NCBI GenBank assembly: GCA_964035545.1
Contig: OZ037773.1
Location: 5,844,251 to 5,908,250, forward strand
DNA length: 64,000 nucleotides
From: Bugula neritina
Taxonomy: Eukaryota; Bryozoa; Gymnolaemata; Cheilostomatida; Bugulidae
Direction of reading: 5' to 3'
Below are positions 59,201 to 64,000 of this stretch, piece by piece; the first letter of the stretch is position 1; each line of letters opens with the position of its first letter. A program made the translations under genes and the position numbers. The notes under the pieces were generated by a model. The model was not told the origin of the DNA. It saw only the letters and a list, made by a program, of their open reading frames with translations, and ran no database searches.

Positions 59201-62200
59201 GTGCTTAATTTGATCAGCTTTTACTTTATTCTTGTTGGTATTACAATTGGTATGTGTATTAGTTTCAGCTGATTTGATACACAATAATACATGGTGGGTT
59301 GTTTTATCACAGACTGGACAAGGGGTTCGGAAATTTGGACAGCATTTAGGCTCATGAGCGCTCAAGCACCTAACACATAGAGAATTAGTTTTTATTAACT
59401 TGTATCTTTCATCTACAGACAACGCCAAGAAATTTCTGCACTCAACAAGACAATGACGCTCACTGCGATGAATAAAACAGTAATTCTTACTATCAATGAT
59501 TTTGCTATTATTAGTAGGCCTGTTACTACTAGACTTTGGGCCACTACTTTCAGTGTGGAACCCTTTCACCTTCTGTTTATGCATACTGGAGGACTGCGGG
59601 TTTACAGTTTCTATACGTCTGAGGGCTATCTGCCGTTCCTGCTCTAGAAACCTCATGAGGTGTGGGAATGGCTTGATTCTCTCCTCGTGAGTAAGTATGT
59701 GAAAGTGTCTATCCCAGTCCCGTCTAATGCTTGTAGGTAATAGGTTTGCAAGAGTATCGACTTGTGGCAGCGTAACAGTTTGCAAAAGTCCCACTTCACC
59801 GAGTTGGCTGTACGAACTTTCCACTGCATTGGCCATTTTGACGAGTTCTCGTGCATTTCCTTCCCTTACTGGCTTTAGTTCTTGTAGATTGTTGAAGACT
59901 GCTTGCACACTCATGCTAGGATCATTGTAGACCTCTTCTAATCTACACATCATTCTCTCGTAAGCTTGAGGCTGAGTTGCGAAGATTGGCTGAACCATCT
60001 CCAGAGCTTCGCCTGTGAGAAATTTTTTTAATTCGCAAGCCCTATCGACATCATCGTAAAACATAGTGGCATATCTTAGCCATACTGACCTAAATTCCGG
60101 CCAATGGTATCTGGTGCCGTTAAATGGCTTGGGTTGTGAATGAGTTTTATGTATAGATGAATTGAAGTTATTTCCACCTGTAAGTCTAGAGTCATAACTT
60201 ATTTGACTAGTTCCATTAGGGTAGCTATCATATGCATCGACAACCGAGGAAGTTGCGCCGCGAATGAAAGATTCAGAATGAGCTGCACGATCAGGACTAC
60301 CATGTAGATCACGTACTGAGAATGTAGAAGAACGAACATCTCTGACATTGGTACTTGCTATGACACCTGGATTTGATGCCAAAGCTTCACCGGATGTGTG
60401 ATCTTCCCGTAGTACCTGTCTATCACTACCACTTGCTGTGATACCTGGATTTGGTGCAAGAGTAGCCTCATGTGTGCTAGGCTGTGATCTAGGAGGAAAC
60501 AACCGACTCGACGCGACCATAGTCGGTGCATGACTCGCGCCGTCTGAAGGTGACTCTCCACCCACACCACTCTCCGCGAGACCGGACCGGACCACGAACG
60601 AATCAGATTCACGGTGTTCGAAATTCATGCTCTGTGACTGAGCCCTTGACATAAGAGTAAACTTAGACATACAATAATCTAAAGATAAAATAACTTCATC
60701 TAGTTTTAATAATAAATCAGAAAAACCTATGGTATCTGCCAAACTTTCTGAAAGAGCTACACATTTCTTATGATGTTCAGTGATAAGAGTATTGTCAGTA
60801 CAATCAGCAACTAATCCATTGGCTTTCTTAATTGCTAAAATAAGGCTGTGCTTGATTTTATAGAATTTGCTATGCCAAGTATTACAGTCAGAAATAGCTT
60901 TGTCATAACTAGCCTTTACAGCTTGATAGTACTCTACTGGACTCATCTTATTAACATAAGCAATGTCTTCCATAGACTCATCTGATGAAACGTATTCCAA
61001 AAAGTCATAATGGATAGTTAGAAACTCTTGATATGTAGATTCAAGCTGAGATCGCAGGCATTCCACTTGTGTAGAGTTGCTACTAGAGATTGCTGATTCT
61101 ATGAGATTAGTTAGCATTGTTACCTTAGACCTCAGAGTAGTACGTTGCTTCTTGAGATTAACTATGTCCTGTCGGTCCATGTCAGCCTCATCAATATTGG
61201 TACTGTATCGGTTTGTGTTTGTGTCTGGTTGCAAGATATGTTTTAACTACTAGCCAACTTGGCAACAGGTTTTCGAGTTTATTAACTGTCAAATCGTACC
61301 CTATAAAATGGGAAACATTAGAAATTGTATAAATAAGTAGTCACAATATAAATCAAAATTCAGAGGAACACTATGAATATTACAGAACCAAAAAATTGAC
61401 ATGAACTATTGTAATTCTAATAAACTTACAATATTGATGCGTGGATAAAAATCTTAGCCATCACAATACCGAAACCGATAGTTTGTCCATACAAAGTGTG
61501 TAAATATGGCGGTTTGATCATGATACACTGACTCATGCAGTACAGTGAATGAACTAGCTCTGCCAGCTAATAGTAGCTTTGGTGAAAGCTTTTGAAGCTT
61601 GAAAGCTTTAATGATTGGCTGCCTGCCAATACTTCTGGGTGGCATACCAATACAAATATGTTAGTAACTTCAGACCTTCAGTGTGCTAACTTTTATACCA
61701 TGCACAGGAAAGCTATTGGGGGATTACAACACCACATTTTACTCAGTTCTTTAGCATTTAAGAACAATAGTGGAGAAATTGAAATAACCTTTTAGGGATT
61801 ATATCAGTAAATATTATATGCACAACAGACTTGTACATTATTGCAGAGTAGCAATAGATAAAGGCAAGACACTGTCATTCCAAGAGTTTTTAGAGCACTG
61901 CGTGATTGCCCAGTACAACCAAGGAGGAAATGAAGTCATGAACATTCATTGGCGTCCTCAGCATAGCCGAGGCTCTTTGTGTGATATTAGCTACAGTTTT
62001 CTTGGTAATTACTTTACAGTTTTCTTGGTAACATGCTGTGTCACAAAGGTGAATTTAGTAGACATATTTCAAACAATAATTAAAAATTAAGCAGTATTTT
62101 TAGCTTTTGTTCGCTTTTAATTTTTAGATTTTATTATATTCAATTTATTTAAAGGAAAGATAACTTCTTATACTGTAAATATTGATATTTTACTATATAT

Positions 62201-62767
62201 AGTAATTCATTATTTGCAATATTATAATATATAGTAATATATTACTATATAGCAGTATATTACTTGTAGTATATTGCTATTTACAAATATATTACTTTAA
62301 AGAAATATATTTTAGTTTTAGCATAATAATATATAGTAATATATTACTTGTAAAATAGTATTTATAAGACTAGCTGTTGTGTTGTCGCATGCACTAGCCT
62401 GTAGTTACAAACATGTTTAATTACTAGTTGCTGTTGCCATTGGTTACATTAATAACAAACTAAACTAAAAATATGTCTCTAAGCTTAAATATGTCAAACA
62501 CCTGCACCTTTATACTTTTATACTTTTAAAGGTAAATTAGAGACAATTGATGAAGACATCAAAGTGATATTTTCTCAATACGGAGTAGCCAATGCATCTT
62601 TTTTAATGACGGAGGCGAAGAAAGTGAGAAAATACTTTGAAAAGTCTAACACTACATCAGCCATGTACCAGGAGCTTTGGGACTCAGTGAATCAAGAGAC
62701 ATTAGAGCGTGTAAGAGAGATTTACAGTGACGACATCCACATGTTTGGATACTCAGACTACTTCTAG
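52129..62767 (+). CDS. Carbohydrate sulfotransferase H, divergent paralogue
   Basis: Exons: 52129-52214, 52618-52707, 53515-53654, 54172-54281, 54454-54635, 54995-55198, 61847-62004, 62532-62767 (1206 nt, 401 aa). Optional 33-nt exons 52757-52789 and 52839-52871 would add 11 residues each. Signal anchor [16 protein letters not shown], then a long Ser/Asn-rich stem with several sequons. Neck NLLWMNSV aligns with the other genes. The 5'-PSB is [12 protein letters not shown] rather than PKTGST, keeping K, T and R. The 3'-PSB is [18 protein letters not shown] and YSFLGKLET complete the pattern. All donors are GT. Intron 6 is 6.6 kb because a SINE and then a BEL/Pao element inserted there. The two stem introns are phase 2, unlike phase 1 in the other genes, so the stem evolved separately. 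Confidence 0.85.
52675..52922 (+). repeat. 82-bp tandem repeat carrying exon copies
   Basis: Three head-to-tail copies (52675-52756, 52757-52838, 52839-52922), almost identical. Each holds the last 33 nt of exon 2 of gene H (aaacaagacagatgatgg...ccgag), its donor and about 45 bp of intron ending taaatcag. Copies two and three are thereby bounded by AG and GT. Confidence 0.85.
53134..53479. repeat. (TG)n / (GTGTGAG)n microsatellite
   Basis: About 350 bp of tgtgtg with interspersed gagtgt, gcgtgc and gcgcgc units in intron 2 of gene H. Long ORFs read through it on both strands because of the repeat and have no coding meaning. Confidence 0.9.
55254..55464 (+). mobile_element. tRNA-derived SINE copy 2
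   Basis: 211 bp, head gagcagcctcagtctagg with A-box-like ggtttagagtgc. The body contains ttaggaagagcatccagtca, as in the copy at 4882-7500. It is flanked by an 18-bp target duplication, tatgttagtac(t/c)tcaaat (55236-55253 and 55465-55482), with one mismatch. It lies in intron 6 of gene H. Confidence 0.85.
55485..55935 (-). repeat. 3' LTR of the BEL/Pao element
   Basis: 451 bp, matches 61204-61654 except at one position (gccaac against gccagc, near 55849/61568). Confidence 0.92.
56228..61234 (-). CDS. BEL/Pao Gag-Pol-like polyprotein without reverse transcriptase core
   Basis: Uninterrupted 1668-codon frame. The first ATG lies inside the 5' LTR; the ATG at 61180 (residue 19) is the likelier start. 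Domains in order: coiled N-terminus (20-200); Gag-like DUF1759 region (about 365-530) with [14 protein letters not shown]; Cys/His knuckles (586-652) including [14 protein letters not shown]; aspartic protease of DUF1758 type (724-865) with FFDGGS at 728-733 and [12 protein letters not shown]; a Ser/Thr-rich linker (870-1040); the RNase H end (1041-1140) with [16 protein letters not shown] and [15 protein letters not shown]. The integrase zinc finger follows (H1315, H1320, C1350, C1353), then the integrase core with D1385, D1450, E1500. The RT palm, including the YVDD-type box, should lie between protease and RNase H and is absent. Mobility would need RT in trans. Confidence 0.9.
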   Translation of the reverse strand: MQPDTNTNRYSTNIDEADMDRQDIVNLKKQRTTLRSKVTMLTNLIESAISSSNSTQVECLRSQLESTYQEFLTIHYDFLEYVSSDESMEDIAYVNKMSPVEYYQAVKASYDKAISDCNTWHSKFYKIKHSLILAIKKANGLVADCTDNTLITEHHKKCVALSESLADTIGFSDLLLKLDEVILSLDYCMSKFTLMSRAQSQSMNFEHRESDSFVVRSGLAESGVGGESPSDGASHAPTMVASSRLFPPRSQPSTHEATLAPNPGITASGSDRQVLREDHTSGEALASNPGVIASTNVRDVRSSTFSVRDLHGSPDRAAHSESFIRGATSSVVDAYDSYPNGTSQISYDSRLTGGNNFNSSIHKTHSQPKPFNGTRYHWPEFRSVWLRYATMFYDDVDRACELKKFLTGEALEMVQPIFATQPQAYERMMCRLEEVYNDPSMSVQAVFNNLQELKPVREGNARELVKMANAVESSYSQLGEVGLLQTVTLPQVDTLANLLPTSIRRDWDRHFHILTHEERIKPFPHLMRFLEQERQIALRRIETVNPQSSSMHKQKVKGFHTESSGPKSSSNRPTNNSKIIDSKNYCFIHRSERHCLVECRNFLALSVDERYKLIKTNSLCVRCLSAHEPKCCPNFRTPCPVCDKTTHHVLLCIKSAETNTHTNCNTNKNKVKADQIKHKSNENSEASAVSTTVRVSPNHGAHNHPGNATVFAIQQAQVVGTSHTAIIFFDGGSNASFISERAAKAWGARQIDKVNLEMNTLGEHEVSETSTIYEVKLQTPKGRTFAILAYSLRKLTGAINRPLDANILGSLFPKIDTSKLLKKTEPIDLLIGNDLLGLHPKHQVDQAGPHLYVYSGPFGLCVQGSHPALSNFSTLPSSSFHVQATMMHEKLEEVEFSQRIHNDTLNSCDLDLSTVSSPAYSVNSPDASPSQFTKSFSRPQTIIDCGESHTIATECCTIELADDSDPLQSPGDPVTESAEQIGSGQLNRSLEINDSTTMSIEIKRKYEFTSSTSITQSTPVLDNERAGSKVAAKGVNKATAKCRIAPMKQQLKIPQLELNAAVLSKRGRRVIETEMRHEFEKVYQLIDSETVLKMLQKKSTRFHVYKGVRVGEVQGATNGDMSCWHWVSGKENTADWLTRGKPVNDIGPASEWWRGPNFLYLPEDQWDIKSPSDSNELVFGGKKIVYTVTASTEVQSFIKYENFSSLKSLTWTIARVRNIFKYKSFKGLQSDLITVEDLRQTKLYLLKQVQRTIDSKLNKIKGKYTRLHPIKTESGVWIVGSGLLRHNPMTAIKTHMQSLLPTTHYFTYLAMRQAHTDSYHRGRDATLARFREEFWTMQGSKVARGIVTSCQMCRLKQARFTDQLMGSLPTERLTTGPPFNNVMIDLFGPYIVRGEKQTRTSSKAYGVIFTDISSRAAHIEAVFGYDSDSFLLALTRFVNIRGWPSKIYSDPGTQLAGAEKELKDMWRRMDKGSIKKTSAENGLQWEFGPGDSPWYQGAAESLIKTVKRCFTFSMSNRRLSPTEFLTICTEAANTLNERPLGLLPDSDSEINILTPNCQLIGRPFIKNPGNWNTDYSLRGRLALVNTVSDDFWRKWTELYAPTLIHHQKWHTPRRNFQVGDVVVVMDPSQLRNQYKLARVHQVYPSKDGVVRKVALSYKNYKVAGKLRD
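61204..61654 (-). repeat. 5' LTR of the BEL/Pao element
   Basis: 451 bp. Contains AATAAA-type sequence (gttaataaact on the minus strand) near its 3' end. Ends ccgataca, after which the coding frame continues almost at once. Confidence 0.92.
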
Positions 62768-63586
62768 TTGACTGCAGTCAGCTAGATGAATAATCACACT
62801 GAGAGTAACCAGAAAGGGTTTGGAACATAAGTGGATACAGGATGCTGATTGAACAGTCTATACCCTACTAGAGTATGTGAAAAAAAGAAAAGTAACCATG
62901 AGAAACTGACAAAATTGATGAAATCACAAGAAAACTAGCTAAAATACACAAACCTGAGAGAAATTAATAATACTGCCGATAATTGCTAAAAAGTTCAAAT
63001 CTGCAAAATTTTAGCTCATCAAAATTTAACGTAATGCTTTGTATGTCAGAGCTACTTCTGACACCTGTACTTTAATCTATACCTCCAAGTATAAAATATA
63101 GCTATATATAGAGGCATTCCCCAAATACTTATAGTTTCAAGATGTTTCAAACTTATTCTAATTATTGCATATATATAGATAATTAGGGTATTTCTAATAA
63201 CAGAATATATTATTATATGGTTTAGTAGATATTAATTAATTTCAGTCATTATACTCAAACACTTTTTTTATGTAAAACGCTTTTGTATCTATGAAACATC
63301 AATCTATTTGTAATTCTCTTTTATAGCAGCAAAAACACATTAGTTTGAGTTTGGTTCGTTTTATAACTAAAAATATTGTATTCAGTGATCGCTGGCCTCT
63401 TGTTCTTTAAATAATACAAATTTATTCATGCAGTCAATAAGGTTTTACATAGTTTTGTACAGCTGCTACTCTATTTAAATAACAGTTAGTTCATGCAATA
63501 TATGTAAACAGCTGTTGCTATTTTATTGAATTACTTTTGCTATTACAATTTATTCCTTTAATGTACATTTCAAACAAGTGTTGATG

Positions 63587-63628
<42 letters not shown>

Positions 63629-64000
63629 ATATAACATAATATTGTATATTATATTATAATGTAAAATATATTGTAATCATATAATACCATAATGATATAT
63701 ATAATATAATGACAGACAATTTCACAATTACAGATGCATGTTTTATAAACACACACAACAACTTAAGCAATTTAAAGCTATATATAGTAGGGCCTACTGG
63801 CTTAATTAAAATATTTGCAAACTTGTAAAATAATACTTGGTCTTACCTAATGGTGATCTTGTTTTTATAATATACACAGTTGAAATTTAAAATTTTTCGT
63901 GAAAGTTATTGTAAGACTGCCGAGTACTAAGGTATAACATATATGGGTAAATACTATTTCTATGAACACTGTTGGTTCAAGTCCCTTAAAGAAAGATAAT
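62768..64000. other. 3' flank of gene H, nothing recognised
   Basis: AT-rich with no ORF of note. A TA microsatellite is listed separately. Confidence 0.5.
63591..63632. repeat. (TA)n microsatellite
   Basis: About 20 uninterrupted TA units followed by ataatataata variants. Confidence 0.9.

Larger units (their letters stand above)
55485..61654 (-). mobile_element. BEL/Pao LTR retrotransposon, young, lacking an RT core
   Basis: 6170 bp with 451-bp LTRs (TG...CA) differing at only one position by eye. A perfect 5-bp target duplication AATAT flanks it (55480-55484 and 61655-61659), as expected for BEL/Pao. It holds one long ORF on the minus strand. It inserted into the right-hand target duplication of the SINE in intron 6 of gene H. 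A canonical TGG primer-binding site is not seen next to the 5' LTR and no clean polypurine tract abuts the 3' LTR. Confidence 0.92.

Noticed and set aside
57740-59930. Several plus-strand ORFs of 60-112 codons
   Set aside because: They lie antisense to the BEL/Pao polyprotein and are shadows of its codon composition.
1-64000. CRISPR arrays, operons, bacterial defence or phage modules
   Set aside because: Introns, SINEs, Golgi enzymes and BEL/Pao content show nuclear metazoan DNA; the direct repeats present are minisatellites or exon duplications.

Overview
The window is AT-rich nuclear DNA from a metazoan. It has multi-exon genes with spliceosomal introns, tRNA-derived SINEs, hAT-type and foldback DNA transposons, a BEL/Pao retrotransposon and microsatellites, and no bacterial gene organisation. 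A lophotrochozoan-type marine invertebrate is plausible, but the phylum cannot be fixed from sequence alone.

Most of the window is a cluster of seven paralogous genes for Golgi carbohydrate sulfotransferases of the CHST8-14 / HNK-1 sulfotransferase family (Sulfotransfer_2). I reconstructed every exon by hand. In all seven, splice phases agree and the joined CDS length is a multiple of three. A and B lie in tandem on the plus strand (2.5-10.3 kb and 11.5-14.3 kb). D, E, F and G lie head-to-tail on the minus strand (25.7-20.0, 37.9-32.6, 45.0-42.0 and 50.4-47.6 kb). H is a more divergent copy on the plus strand (52.1-62.8 kb). Each encodes a short cytoplasmic tail, one signal anchor, a variable stem, then the catalytic domain on five conserved exons: coiled stem/neck exon, 5'-PSB exon (PKTGST), 3'-PSB exon (RDPW..RLVS.Y), HYRPQ/C..Y.FIG exon and C-terminal exon. 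Shared intronic and intergenic sequence shows growth by segmental tandem duplication.

The stems are where the genes differ. They are built from tiny, phase-symmetric exons: 78 nt and 36 nt in D/E/G, and 33 nt in H. These exons have been duplicated, lost or mutated gene by gene, and most of them encode an N-glycosylation sequon. Two subfamilies each carry their own GC-AG intron, at different positions.

The only other intact host gene seen is a Gfo/Idh/MocA-type oxidoreductase with a single coding exon (15.3-16.6 kb, minus), with a probable non-coding 5' exon near 18.0 kb.

Mobile DNA is abundant. There is a 387-bp-arm foldback element (1.0-1.8 kb); a SINE split by a 2.4-kb hAT element that itself contains a MITE (4.9-7.5 kb); paired 162-bp MITEs in gene A; two hAT elements rich in TAATTACAATTA-type sequence (26.6 and 32.8 kb); a 5'-truncated non-LTR retrotransposon tail (29.3 kb); several further MITEs; and a very young BEL/Pao element (55.5-61.7 kb) in an intron of H. 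The BEL/Pao element has a long intact ORF but no recognisable reverse-transcriptase core.
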